Source of the DNA: Carya illinoinensis
Taxonomy: Eukaryota > Streptophyta > Magnoliopsida > Fagales > Juglandaceae
Length of the DNA: 64,000 nt
NCBI RefSeq assembly: GCF_018687715.1
Contig: NC_056755.1
Span: 27,883,501 to 27,947,500 of the forward strand
Direction of reading: 5' to 3'
Positions 11,428 through 25,055 of this stretch are shown in pieces. The notes beneath the pieces were generated by a model. The model saw only the letters and a list, made by a program, of their open reading frames with translations, had not been told where the DNA came from and did not search any database. The position numbers and the translations under genes were made by a program. Positions within the stretch are counted from its first letter, which is position 1. Each line of letters opens with the position of its first letter.

Positions 11428-14400
11428 GTGAGATCAATATCAGCGCCAAGTAGGATACACTACGCAACTCAGAGTATACTTGAGAAAATCATACCATCAG
11501 CCATTTCCACACAAGTATGATCAAAGATCTCTCCAATTATACTCCTAAAGCAATTCCATCATATTCGTACTAGTCTCCCAGCGACGCATCACATCTAGAA
11601 CTCCTAAAGCAGCCACGTAAACCGGAATTACCATATCATCAAGAACTTCAAAACCACAGCCAAGAAAATTCTAAAAATTATTACTTCTTAGAATGAATTG
11701 TATTAACCTCAATCAACCTTCATGCTATATCATCGAAACTTTCATTGTATACTATATCTTGGTAACCTAATAGTCACTTCCAAAATAAACCATCAATAAA
11801 CATAATTTGCCCAAACAAAATATTACTCTCCAATTACAAGCACCTTCTCGAAATTTTAAGTCATCACTAATTACTCAAAATCAGCACACCTAATCATGAA
11901 CTATCACTCCTATTTCCTCAATTATCTCTAGCTACCTTAACTAAATCAAAATTCCGCAACGACACCCATGATCATCAACAAAGAAGACGATATCAATCAA
12001 TTGCAACCTTCCAAATTAAAAACAAGTATCATTATCTCAAAATACGCCAATCTCATCTAAGATAAAGAACATAGGGCTCGAATCCTCGACCAACTAATAA
12101 AGCACCTATAACTCCTACCTAAACTTACACTTTCAAGATCATCACCTAAATTCTGAATATCGTCTAATTTAGAGATAACTAAATTCACTACGAACCACGA
12201 TTAAATTCACGATAACCTTAATAAACCCTTCTTATAAACTAACTTACCTACTTCTCTTCTCATAACCCTAATATTAGCACGACTATTTCCTTCAATTGCA
12301 TACAAAATTAAATCTCAAGATAGGCCATGCTATTCAAACCTCCAATCCATCAAAACTATGGCACTACCCTCCTGACTTCTACTGCTTATTACCTTACGTA
12401 CCTGTTTAGGCTAATCACTGTTGATTCCCAAACTTCCACTTTCAAGATTTTATTATCCACTACACATGGCGACTCAACAATCTCTTTTCAAGTTAAATAA
12501 AATGTATATAATTCTCCCAACTGGACACTCAAACTCCAAAGGAAAGTATAGCCTCAAAATTTAAATTCTTGTGTGACCTCAAGTCACAATTAATTCTTGA
12601 AGATAGTCTCAACAATAAATGCCAACCATCACTCCAATTGGTAACCCACTTCAACTGTACACTCCGATCAACTCACTAAGAACTCGAAGTTAAAATCTAT
12701 TGAATTTAATACTATCACATCTAATCCACTTCAGTACTCACCAAAGCCACTTCTCTCAAGCCAAAAAGAGACTAGGATTTGTACTCTCCGAAATCCATAC
12801 ACCCTCACCACCACTATAAATGGATCTCATGTACCCTTAGTTAAGATCAATAATCATTCTAAAGTATAAGTGATCCATCACTTCCATTTTCAACATCCGT
12901 ACCTTATCCTCAAAATAAACAAAATTTCATTTCCCAAAACCTGCATCATCAATTATCCTCAACTCGGTATGAATCAATCCTAAAACTTGTCACTATAACC
13001 TCGAGCTATAACAATTATTGCCAACCCACATTCCATTGAGTAACACGCTTCGACTTAACGCTCCAATCAATTCACCACTATCACGTGTCAATCTCATACG
13101 TCCTTAGCCAAAACCAATAGTCATTCCAACGTACAAGTAATCCATTACTACTATTTCCATCATCTGGACTTATATCCGCAAATCAACATGAATCATTCCT
13201 ATATCTGCTTAACTTATACCCTTAATATCAGCAAATAGTTATCGCTTAAAGCTTTGTACTGAAAATGACCTTAAATCTACTAATAATCCGTTCCCAAAAG
13301 TCTCTAGAACATAAGGTCTCAACTTCAATCGAATTCAATACCAACAATTAAACTATTGCTTCCAAAACCTCAATGGATCTATTTCTTCCGAACCGACAAA
13401 AATCATTTCCTAAAATCGATTACTACAACCTCGAGTTAACAATAGTCATTTTCTGAACTAAGTCAATATCTACAATCCTCAAAGAAGTATACGAGCTAAA
13501 TCATTACCTTCCATTCTCAAAGAAATGTACCCCAGAAAAATTTCATATTATTAACTAAACTCTGATCAACCCCATTTTAATGGTTGCAAACTAATCACTC
13601 TCCAGAGTGGATCAAGCTAGCACCCAAGTCTGTAAAACTAAGAACTCAACTCTTATTATAAATTGGTCCTTCAACTCTGCAATTCTAAATCCTTAAATCA
13701 AATAAGAATACTTTCTAGAATTTCTAAGATCAATGAGCTTACACCCCATAATAGAACAATCGGCTCCCAAGGCTTTTAAAATCTAATACATTAACGAATA
13801 ATAAATCATTTTCTGAAATCCTCGAGATTGATGGCTTTAATCCAAAACATTCACCTTAAAACTTGTAAATTTTAAAACCCCAATTGCCACCAAATTGTTC
13901 ATCCGAATCAGCGAAATTTAAAACTTGAAATTTAATTATTTCCCCCAAAGCTTGTCGAACCTAAAACCTTAATTACCAAAATCTTATTTCCTAAAATCTA
14001 TAAGGCCTCAAACCTTAGATAAAATTATCTTAAACCAATCCTTAAAGTTCGTTGAACCTACACTCTCCTATTCTATAGCCTCATTACATAAATTCTACAA
14101 AACCTAAGACCTCAACCATCTTAAGTGACTTAAATCTAACTCCCCTCCTTAGTTGCAACTTACATTCCTACTCCCAAGAGATCGCCTAACCCATGTCGTT
14201 CCCTTCTAGCCACAATATTATAAAAGTAACCCACCTCTATAAAATTCAACCCTACTACACTAAGTATTTATTCCTACCAATGACATTTTCGATAGTACCG
14301 TCCTCCTGCCATAGCATAATCCTCAACCCCACTTTTTAACTCCGGACAAAACAAAACAAAACAATTTAAAACAAAAATAAATAAAATAACATATATTGGA

Positions 14401-14636
14401 ATAACTAAAACAAATAAAACAACATACTTTCAATTCAAATAACATCAAATCAAACCAAACCAAATCAAATGGAATTAAATAAAATAAATTCAAATAAAAT
14501 AAAATCGAATCAAGTTAAAGAAAAACAATTCAAATTAAATAGATAAAATAATTTTAACTCAAGCTTTTAAAACTTTCTGGTACTCCACCTATGGGACATA
14601 TGGTTTTACCCAGAGTCGAACTGCTCTGATACCACC
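11391..14636 (-). mobile_element. Non-coding internal region of array unit 2
   Basis: About 3.25 kb without any substantial reading frame and with no trace of gag, protease, RT or integrase. The plus strand is A- and C-rich and poor in G. A degenerate internal duplication is visible: the stretch around 12620-12950 (AACCCACTTCAACT, GTACCCTTAG, AGTGATCCATCACT) resembles 13020-13240 (AACACGCTTCGACT, GTCCTTAG, AGTAATCCATTACT). The structure fits a large retrotransposon derivative. Primer site and leader lie at the right end. Confidence 0.88.
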
Positions 14637-16926
14637 TGTGACGCCCCCAAATCCCCACGCACGGACACGGAGAAATCGAGACATCCGGATGGTGACAACC
14701 CGGGTCACCACCCTAACGACGAGTGCCAAGTGTGTGCAAAAGCAACATATGTGCACAAAGAAACACGCAGCAGATAACGAAAGTCATATAACTAAGTACC
14801 AGAATTTTTCTTAATATAATACAAGCTGTTTAAAACATACATAAATAAAATATTACAAAAAACACAAATATAGTTTTAAACCAAACTATAAAGCATAACT
14901 TCGACTCAAAACTCCGGCGGAGCCGCATCCTCGGGCTCAGCCTCCTCCTCCTCCTCGAATTCTGCACCAAAATCTACGGAACCAAAAACGGTACCGCAGG
15001 TAAGTAAAATCCAAACACCACCAGATAAAAGCATATAGAACTCAAACAATATGCATGAAGTGATGCCAATGCGCAAACCCATAAAAATATATTTTTCCAC
15101 GCACGCCAAAAATCCCATTTGGCCCAAAAACATATACTTTCCAAATATCACGCCAAAAGTCACATTTGGCCTTTATCCATCTCAAACCATTATCCATTTT
15201 ATCCGTATGCACCATGACCTCCCCTGGGGGTCATCCGCACACCCTGGCTCCAGTGCCACACCGCAGAGTACCACCACGCATGTGACACCTAACGAGCGAT
15301 GCCCAGTTCCGTGCCCCGCGCGTTCATAGCCAAGCATCCTCTAGCCCTCACCAGCGAAGGGCCACGGAGTTGGCGCGTTCGTAGCCAAGCATCCCCTAGC
15401 CCCCGCTCCCGTTGTCGCCCAGCGACAACCCAGGGGACATCACTCAGTTTATTCTGCTCCCGAGTGACTAGAGGAGTTCCACCGAGATAATACCCCATCC
15501 CGGCTTGGGGTCGTGATACACACGCACCCGTAAGTCCACTTACGCCAATAAACAGGCTTTTCTCAATTAAATAAAAACACACGTGCATGCACCATGTAAA
15601 TGCAATATCAATGCACAAAAATAATCAACCAACATATATCAATAAAACAAGCAACTCCGTCCTCCATCCATCCGACCCCCGAACTCCTCGGACTCAGTCC
15701 GGAATCAACCAACCAGCAGATAAATTATTGAATGAGCAAAATATATTTAAATCTGAAAGTAGGGTTTGGAAAATACTTACAGCGCTATATGGTATTTTTA
15801 GAAAACACTCGGCGTTGCAAACGGCGGAAGGAAAGCAACGTAACAGTGCAAATTCACTGTGGCCGTGGGTTGTAAAATACCCACTTTTGAACGGGGACAA
15901 ACCAAGGCTCGGGATTGATAGGGAATGGCCTTGAGATATTTATGAAGCTAAGGGAAATGAGTTTTGGCCGTGGGTGGTGGTGGAAATGGCGGTCGAAGGC
16001 CAAAAAGGGGCTGAACGGAGTTGAGCTCGTGGGAGCTGCTCCGACAACGGATCGAGGCCGGAAATGGGTGGTTTAGGTCGGCAAGAGGTAGGGGAAGAAG
16101 CTGTGAAAAGATGGTGGCCGGAGGTGGTGCGACGGCGCCGAAAACGGTGAAAAATCGTATGGCTTGGAGGAGCTCGTGGCGGCTAACGGTGGCTCGGATG
16201 GAGGTGAAACTTGGTGGGGATGTTCACCGGTGAGAGGGGAAGAAAACTGGATGGGTGGTGTAGGCCACGCCGCCTGCGAGCGGCGGTTCTGGGCTGCGAA
16301 AGCAACCGGCGATAGGGGCAAAAACAGAGCAGGTGCAGCGACTTTCGGCAGCTCTCGAAGGCTAACGGTTGGTCCGATGGCTCTAAAAATTGGTGGGGAT
16401 GATCTCTGGTGGAAGGGGAAGAGAATGGTGGTGGCGGTGCACTAAACGGTGGCCGGACGGAGGAGAACTGGGCGGTCAAAGTGGAGGCGACGGGAAGGAG
16501 AAAAGAGAGAAGCTGCGCACGAGGAGAGGGGGAAAACGGGAAGAAAAAGAAGAAGAAAAAAAAAAGAAAAGAAAGAAAAGAAGAAAAGAAAAGGAAAAAG
16601 GGAACAAGAAAAAGAAAAGAAAAGAAATGAGGTCCAATCCTCACCTCTGGAGTCCAACAACTGATCCAACGAAAATAAGTTTAAAAGCAATAAAACTAAG
16701 AAAATATTTTAAACACAACGTAAAGCTAAAATATAATAATTGACTAGTAAAAATAAACTATTTAATTTTAAATCCAAAGACAAGCTAAAATAAATTAAAC
16801 AACAATTTAAATTCAATAGCAATTAAAATCTAATTAAAATCCGATAATTTAAAATATAAGAACTATTATATTAATTAAATTAAAATATTCCTTCAGTGAA
16901 AATACACATAAAATCGGGGTGTCACA
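14637..16926 (-). repeat. LTR3 of the array (2290 bp)
   Basis: Very close to LTR2. Visible differences include C/T at 15409, A/C in the GCGACAACC block, C/T at 16042 and 16228, one inserted C near 16325, two changes near 16522-16530 and G/A near 16742. The primer site (14623-14634) and polypurine tract (16927-16938) on its two sides again show a shared LTR. Confidence 0.93.
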
Positions 16927-19900
16927 TCCTCCCCCCTTAAAATAAATTTCGTCCTCGAAATTTGTGAGATCAATATCAGCGCCAAGTAGGATACACTACG
17001 CAACTCAGAGTATACTTGAGAAAATCATACCATCAGCCATTTCCACACAAGTATGATCAAAGATCTCTCCAATTATACTCCTAAAGCAATTCCATCATAT
17101 TCGTACTAGTCTCCCAGCGACGCATCACATCTAGAACTCCTAAAGCAGCCACGTAAACCGGAATCACCATATCGTCAAGAACTTCAAAACCACAGCCAAG
17201 AAAATTCTAAAAATTATTACTTCTTAGAATGAATTGTATTAACCTCAATCAACCTTCATGCTATATCATCGAAACTTTCATTGTATACTATATCTTGGTA
17301 ACCTAATAGTCACTTCCAAAATAAACCATCAATAAACATAATTTGCCCAAACAAAATATTACTCTCCAATTACAAGCACCTTCTCGAAATTTTAAGTCAT
17401 CACTAATTACTCAAAATCAGCACACCTAATCATGAACTATCACTCCTATTTCCTCAATTATCTCTAGCTACCTTAACTAAATCAAAATTCCGCAACGACA
17501 CCCATGATCATCAACAAAGAAGACGATATCAATCAATTGCAACCTTCCAAATTAAAAACAAGTATCATTATCTCAAAATACGCCAATCTCATCTAAGATA
17601 AAGAACATAGGGCTCGAATCCGTCCCGACCAACTAATAAAGCACCTATAACTCCTACCTAAACTTACACTTTCAAGATCATCACCTAAATTCTGAATATC
17701 GTCTAATTTAGAGATAACTAAATTCACTACGAACCACGATTAAATTCACGATAACCTTAATAAACCCTTCTTATAAACTAACTTACCTACTTCTCTTCTC
17801 ATAACCCTAATATTAGCACGACTATTTCCTTCAATTGCATACAAAATTAAATCTCAAGATAGGCCATGCTATTCAAACCTCCAATCCATCAAAACTATGG
17901 CACTACCCTCCTGACTTCTACTGCTTATTACCTTACGTACCTGTTTAGGCTAATCACTGTTGATTCCCAAACTTCCACTTTCAAGATTTTATTATCCACT
18001 ACACATGGCGACTCAACAATCTCTTTTCAAGTTAAATAAAATGTATATAATTCTCCCAACTGGACACTCAAACTCCAAAGGAAAGTATAGCCTCAAAATT
18101 TAAATTCTTGTGTGACCTCAAGTCACAATTAATTCTTGAAGATAGTCTCAACAATAAATGCCAACCATCACTCCAATTGGTAACCCACTTCAACTGTACA
18201 CTCCGATCAACTCACTAAGAACTCGAAGTTAAAATCTATTGAATTTAATACTATCACATCTAATCCACTTCAGTACTCACCAAAGCCACTTCTCTCAAGC
18301 CAAAAAGAGACTAGGATTTGTACTCTCCGAAATCCATACACCCTCACCACCACTATAAATGGATCTCATGTACCCTTAGTTAAGATCAATAATCATTCTA
18401 AAGTATAAGTGATCCATCACTTCCATTTTCAACATCCGTACCTTATCCTCAAAATAAACAAAATTTCATTTCCCAAAACCTGCATCATCAATTATCCTCA
18501 ACTCGGTATGAATCAATCCTAAAACTTGTCACTATAACCTCGAGCTATAACAATTATTGCCAACCCACATTCCATTGAGTAACACGCTTCGACTTAACGC
18601 TCCAATCAATTCACCACTATCACGTGTCAATCTCATACGTCCTTAGCCAAAACCAATAGTCATTCCAACGTACAAGTAATCCATTACTACTATTTCCATC
18701 ATCTGGACTTATATCCGCAAATCAACATGAATCATTCCTATATCTGCTTAACTTATACCCTTAATATCAGCAAATAGTTATCGCTTAAAGCTTTGTACTG
18801 AAAATGACCTTAAATCTACTAATAATCCGTTCCCAAAAGTCTCTAGAACATAAGGTCTCAACTTCAATCGAATTCAATACCAACAATTAAACTATTGCTT
18901 CCAAAACCTCAATGGATCTATTTCTTCCGAACCGACAAAAATCATTTCCTAAAATCGATTACTACAACCTCGAGTTAACAATAGTCATTTTCTGAACTAA
19001 GTCAATATCTACAATCCTCAAAGAAGTATACGAGCTAAATCATTACCTTCCATTCTCAAAGAAATGTACCCCAAAAAAATTTCATATTATTAACTAAACT
19101 CTGATCAACCCCATTTTAATGGTTGCAAACTAATCACTCTCCAGAGTGGATCAAGCTAGCACCCAAGTCTGTAAAACTAAGAACTCAACTCTTATTATAA
19201 ATTGGTCCTTCAACTCTGCAATTCTAAATCCTTAAATCAAATAAGAATACTTTCTAGAATTTCTAAGATCAATGAGCTTACACCCCATAATAGAACAATC
19301 GGCTCCCAAGGCTTTTAAAATCTAATACATTAACGAATAATAAATCATTTTCTGAAATCCTCGAGATTGATGGCTTTAATCCAAAACATTCACCTTAAAA
19401 CTTGTAAATTTTAAAACCCCAATTGCCACCAAATTGTTCATCCGAATCAGCGAAATTTAAAACTTGAAATTTAATTATTTCCCCCAAAGCTTGTCGAACC
19501 TAAAACCTTAATTACCAAAATCTTATTTCCTAAAATCTATAAGGCCTCAAACCTTAGATAAAATTATCTTAAACCAATCCTTAAAGTTCGTTGAACCTAC
19601 ACTCTCCTATTCTATAGCCTCATTACATAAATTCTACAAAACCTAAGACCTCAACCATCTTAAGTGACTTAAATCTAACTCCCCTCCTTAGTTGCAACTT
19701 ACATTCCTACTCCCAAGAGATCGCCTAACCCATGTCGTTCCCTTCTAGCCACAATATTATAAAAGTAACCCACCTCTATAAAATTCAACCCTACTACACT
19801 AAGTATTTATTCCTACCAATGACATTTTCGATAGTACCGTCCTCCTGCCATAGCATAATCCTCAACCCCACTTTTTAACTCCGGACAAAACAAAACAAAA

Positions 19901-20175
19901 CAATTTAAAACAAAAATAAATAAAATAACATATATTGGAATAACTAAAACAAATAAAACAACATACTTTCAATTCAAATAACATCAAATCAAACCAAACC
20001 AAATCAAATGGAATTAAATAAAATAAATTCAAATAAAATAAAATCGAATCAAGTTAAAGAAAAACAATTCAAATTAAATAGATAAAATAATTTTAACTCA
20101 AGCTTTTAAAACTTTCTGGTACTCCACCTATGGGACATATGGTTTTACCCAGAGTCGAACTGCTCTGATACCACC
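16927..20175 (-). mobile_element. Non-coding internal region of array unit 3
   Basis: Nearly identical to 11391-14636. Visible differences are two substitutions near 17164-17174, a short insertion near 17617 (CCGTCCCGACC against CCTCGACC) and one A/G near 19074. No coding capacity. It ends in the primer site at 20162-20173. Confidence 0.9.
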
Positions 20176-22454
20176 TGTGACGCCCCCAAATCCCCACGCA
20201 CGGACACAGAGAAATCGAGACATCCGGATGGTGACAACCCGGGTCACCACCCTAACGACGAGTGCCAAGTGTGTGCAAAAGCAACATATGTGCACAAAGA
20301 AACACGCAGCAGATAACGAAAGTCATATAACTAAGTACCAGAATTTTTCTTAATATAATACAAGCTGTTTAAAACATACATAAATAAAATATTACAAAAA
20401 ACACAAATATAGTTTTAAACCAAACTATAAAGCATAACTTCGACTCAAAACTCCGGCGGAGCCGCATCCTCGGGCTCAGCCTCCTCCTCCTCCTCCTCGA
20501 ATTCTGCACCAAAATCTACGGAACCAAAAACGGTATCGCAGGTAAGTAAAATCCAAACACCACCAGATAAAAGCATATAGAACTCAAACAATATGCATGA
20601 AGTGATGCCAATGCGCAAACCCATAAAAATATATTTTTCCACGCACGCCAAAAATCCCATTTGGCCCAAAAACATATCCTTTCCAAATATCACGCCAAAA
20701 GTCACATTTGGCCTTTATCCATCTCAAACCATTATCCATTTTATCCGTATGCACCATGACCTCCCCTGGGGGTCATCTGCACACCCTGGCTCCAGTGCCA
20801 CACCGCAGAGTACCACCACGCATGTGACACCTAACGAGCGATGCCCAGTTCCTCATAGCCAAGCATCCTCTAGCCCTCACCAGCGAAGGGCCATGGAGTT
20901 GGTGCGTAGAGCGATGCTCGGTTCCGCGCCCGGCGCCTTCGTAGCCAAGCATCCCCTAGCCCCCGCTCCCGTTGTCGCCCAGCGACAACCCAGGGGACAT
21001 CACTCAGTTTATTCCGCTCCCGAATGACCAGCCGAGATAATACCCCATCCCGGCTTGGGGTCGTGATACACACGCACCCGTAAGTCCACTTACGCCAATA
21101 AACAGGCTTTTCTCAATTAAATAAAAATACACGTGCATGCACCATGTAAATGCAATATCAATGCACAAAAATAATCAACCAACATATATCAATAAAACAA
21201 GCAACTCCGTCCTCCATCCATTCGACCCCCGAACTCCTCGGACTCAGTCCAGAATCAACCAACCAGCAGATAAATTATTGAATGAGCAAAATATATTTAA
21301 ATCTGAAAGTAGGGTTTGGAAAATACTTACAGCGCTATATGATATTTTTAGAAAACACTCGGCGTTGCAAACGGCGGAAGGAAAGCAACGTAACAGTGCA
21401 AATTCACTATGGCCGTGGGTTGTAAAATACCCACTTTTGAACGGGGACAAACCAAGGCTCAGGATTGATAGGGAATGGCCTTGAGATATTTATGAAGCTA
21501 AGGGAAATGAATTTTGGCCGTGGGTGGTGGTGGAAATGGCGGTCGAAGGCCAAAAAGGGGCTGAACGGAGTTGAGCTCGTGGGAGCTGCTTCGACAACGG
21601 ATCGAGGCCGGAAATGGATGGTTTAGGTCGGCAAGAGGTAGGGGAAGAAGCTGTGAAAAGATGGTGGCCGGAGGTGGTGCGACGGCGCCGGAAACGGTAA
21701 AAAATCGTATGGCTTGGAGGAGCTCATGGTGGCTAACGGTGGCTCGGATGGAGGTGAAACTTGTTGGGGATGTTCATCGGTGAGGGGAAGAAAATTGGGT
21801 GGGTGGTGTAGGCCACGCGGTTCTGGGCTGCGAAGGCAACCGGCGACAGGGGCCAAAACAGAGCAGGTGCAGCGAATTCCGGCAGCTCTCGAAGGCTAAT
21901 GGCTGGTCCGATGGCTCTAAAAATTGGTGGGGATGATTTCTGCTGGAAGGGGAAGAGAATGGTGGTGGCGGTGCACTAAACGGTGGCCGAACGGAGGAGA
22001 ACTGGGCGGTCAAAGTGGAGGCGACGGGAAGGAGAAAAGAGAGGAGCTGCGCATGGGGAGAGGGGGAAAACGGGAAGAAAAAGAAGAAGAAAAAAAAAAA
22101 AAAAAAAGAAGAAAAGAAAAGGAAAAAGGGAACAAGAAAAAGAAAAGAAAAGAAATGAGGTCCAATCCTCACCTCTGGAGTCCAACAACTGATCCAACGA
22201 AAATAAGTTTAAAAGCAATAAAACTAAGAAAATATTTTAAACACAACGTAAAGCTAAAATATAATAATTAACTAGTAAAAACAAACTATTTAATTTTAAA
22301 TCCAAAGACAAGCTAAAATAAATTAAACAGCAATTTAAATTCAACAGCAATTAAAATCTAATTAAAATCCGATAATTTAAAGTAAAAGAACTATTATATT
22401 AATTAAATTAAAATATTCCTTCAGTGAAAATACAAATAAAATCGGGGTGTCACA
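20176..22454 (-). repeat. LTR4 of the array (2279 bp), most divergent copy
   Basis: In element sense this is the 5'-terminal LTR. It differs from LTR2 and LTR3 at many sites: a loss next to CCCAGTTC near 20850, an extra duplicated segment near 20905-20940, a deletion near 21808-21830 and a pure poly-A stretch near 22090-22107. It ends TGTGACACCCCG on the element strand, followed by the outer CCATG. Confidence 0.92.
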
Positions 22455-23554
22455 CCATGCATAAATTTATGTGTTCACAGATGTGATAACCCGATATGGT
22501 GAAGCATGAGCCATAGTTTATTTTTACAAGCCTTGGTAATTGAGGGCCCTAGTGATTTAAGGGAAGAAGAGGCCTTAGAAAAGTAATTGTGAATTTAAGC
22601 CCAAAAAAGAGAAATTTAGCCCTAAAAACCCTTAGTATAATTTGGCCCTTAAGGAAAACCCATGCCCATTTGGATTCTAGCCCAAGATCCAAACCCTAAC
22701 CACTCGTGCCATGTGTCACACATGGAGAGCACTCTGTATCTAGTCTTAATAATGCGCTAAGGGGGAGAGAAGAGTGTTAGAAAGCCCAAGGGAAGGCATA
22801 CACGCCAACCCTATGGAGGTACCACTTGTCACTCATGCTAGAAGCCTTCTAGAAGCATATCATTAAAAGATCTCCTAGGGAAAACCAAGAGGCACTTGGC
22901 CAAGCCCTCCCACATGCCTAGCAACTTCTAGTTTGTTACCCTTTCAATTTCCAAGAGAGATATGACCAGCCTAGGGAAGACCAAGGGGATTTCCAAGAAG
23001 GATTTATGGGGAAGGCCAAGGGACAAAGAGGATGGTTCAGTTTTCCATCCCACACACCCATCCTAGGGTTTTCTTAAGAATGTAACACTTGTCAACCATG
23101 CTAAGACCTTCTAGAAGATTAGAGAGGAGACAACCACGTGAAAGGACAAACCTACCCTCACTTTTTCGATCACCACTCCCATTCACTTGCCACATGCCGT
23201 ACTAGGGTTTTGAGGAAGCATAGGGAAGTGGGAGAGTTATCTAGGGAATGTGCATGGAAGAGGAAAGATCTTCATGGGGAGAAGAGAGAGAGAGAGGGGC
23301 AGTACCTAGAAGACACCACACGCCCATGCCACTTGGCATGCATGCATCACCATTTTCTTGGAAAAATATAGAGGCTTTGAGGCAAAATTACACAAATGGA
23401 CAAGAGATACATTGAACCTAGACGTAGGAGAAGGGCATAAAGGACATTAAGGTTCAGCCAAGGAGGGAATGGGAAGGTCCATGCCATTTGTTCAACATGC
23501 ATTGGCTCTTTCTTGACCACTTAGCTTTAATGACGAAGGCTTTAAAAGGACCCC

Positions 23555-24909
23555 TGATGAGTGTGTGAAAGTGCACTTTAAATATTCTATTATTGGACTA
23601 AAATGCTAAAATGTGAATAGAAATCATAGGAATTAATGTGTATTCTTAAATTGAATTTCTATTTACGTTGAGATACTCCTAAGCAGTTTTTTTATGTCTA
23701 ATTTCAGAGTTTTTAAAAGAGCAAGTCAAGCCTAGTTAAATTAAAAGGAGGACATTCATGGGGCTTGAGAGTAATTTGGAAGAAAAAAAAATCACAAAAT
23801 GAAACCACAAGAAGTCCAAGTCCAAAATTCGCTAGGAGACAGTCTGGACATACTTTAGTCTTTTGATTGTATCTTTTTACTCACATGTCGGATTGATGCC
23901 ATTCTTGATGCATTAGAAATATATCTTAAAGGGCTATAACTTTGTCTATGATAAGGATTTCCAAATTGGAACTCCTGATGGGCATACGTGGCTTCCAAGA
24001 TAAGTCCTAAAATTTAGGCGATTTTTTTATGCAGAAATTAAGAGGACATTAGGGTTTCTTTCCTACCCTATATAAGCATATCATTCGCACGAAATAGAGG
24101 GGAGGAAAGGCACAAGAGGTAGATCTGAAGAGAGGAGAAAATCACTTCCATGGCCACCGTTCGCTTCAGTTTTCTCTGGAGATTTTTGTTGTCCAGTATA
24201 TTTATGGGTAACTAAATTCTCAAGTAGGGTTAGGGATGAACTTGCACATTAGATGATATTTATAATTTATTTTTAATTCATGTATTTGATTTTCAATTGC
24301 TAAAACTCTTTTGTTTTATCATTCTCAATTCATCATTGATGTTTTCTTATTTGAATAATCATAGAATTTATTCTGTTTATAGATTCAGTCATACTTTTTC
24401 TATTGAATGGATTAGTTCTTTGATTATGTTTGGATCAATTATTTATGTATATTGATTTAGTTTTTTGCTACAATATCGCTCCCTGAGTATATTGTTGACA
24501 TTAGATTTTCTCAATAGGGGTAGTAATTTACGTATTTTAAAAATGGTGAATGATTTTTCAAATGGTTAAATTTGATTTAATTTTGGCTTATAAATCTATA
24601 CATTCCAATTGGAAATTTCGTAAATTGAGTTCCTAATTGAGTTATCCAATGAATTAAGAATAATTAAAATACCATATTTGTGCAAGGGATTCCCGACGCT
24701 CTACTATTCATCAAATTTGAGTACTTTTTTCGTTAATCACTTTGCTTCACTTTAATTTACATTTAAAATTAATCTTTGTTCTCCATTACTTATTTAATAT
24801 TTTTCTTTAGTTTCTTTGTTCCTCTTGCTATTCCTTTAATTTGTCTCCCTGTGGAATCGACACCCCAAAGCTGTGCTACAACTACTGCGTTATTCTTTGG
24901 GCGTAATCA
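23555..24909 (+). repeat. 5' LTR of the Athila-type element
   Basis: Starts TGATGAGTGTG, ends GCGTAATCA, about 1355 bp. A TATA-box-like TATATAAG lies at 24069-24076. The end is set by the primer site a few bases downstream. Confidence 0.8.
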
Positions 24910-24914
24910 AATTT

Positions 24915-24932
24915 TGGCACCATTGCCAGGGA
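24915..24932 (+). promoter_or_regulatory. Primer-binding site, tRNA-Asp type
   Basis: TGGCACCATTGCCAGGGA, close to the TGGCGCCGTTGCCGGGGA site usual for Athila elements, five bases from the LTR end. Confidence 0.85.
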
Positions 24933-25055
24933 GACGGTAGAAGAATTGTGAGATAGTTTTTCTTTTCAACAGTTTGTAAAGGTGGTAACTTCGTTCCCTC
25001 TTTTAGCTTGCTGCATCTTTATTTTAATTTATATTTCTTTTTGTAGTTTTTTTTA

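Larger units (their letters stand above)
7886..22454 (-). mobile_element. Tandem array of a non-autonomous LTR retrotransposon
   Basis: The order on the plus strand is partial LTR, partial internal, LTR, internal, LTR, internal, LTR. All units are in minus orientation and neighbouring units share LTRs. CCATG flanks the whole block (7881-7885 and 22455-22459), so it derives from one insertion enlarged later by unequal recombination. Full units have a 5535-5539 bp period: an LTR of about 2.29 kb and an internal region of about 3.25 kb. Each LTR has a tRNA-iMet-type primer site on one side and, where an internal follows, a polypurine tract on the other. The internal part encodes no gag or pol, so movement must have relied on a partner such as the related element at 33594-45104. 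Confidence 0.93.

Noticed and set aside
7886..22454. Satellite DNA array
   Set aside because: The repeat unit has LTR termini, primer sites, polypurine tracts and an outer target-site duplication, so it is a retrotransposon array.
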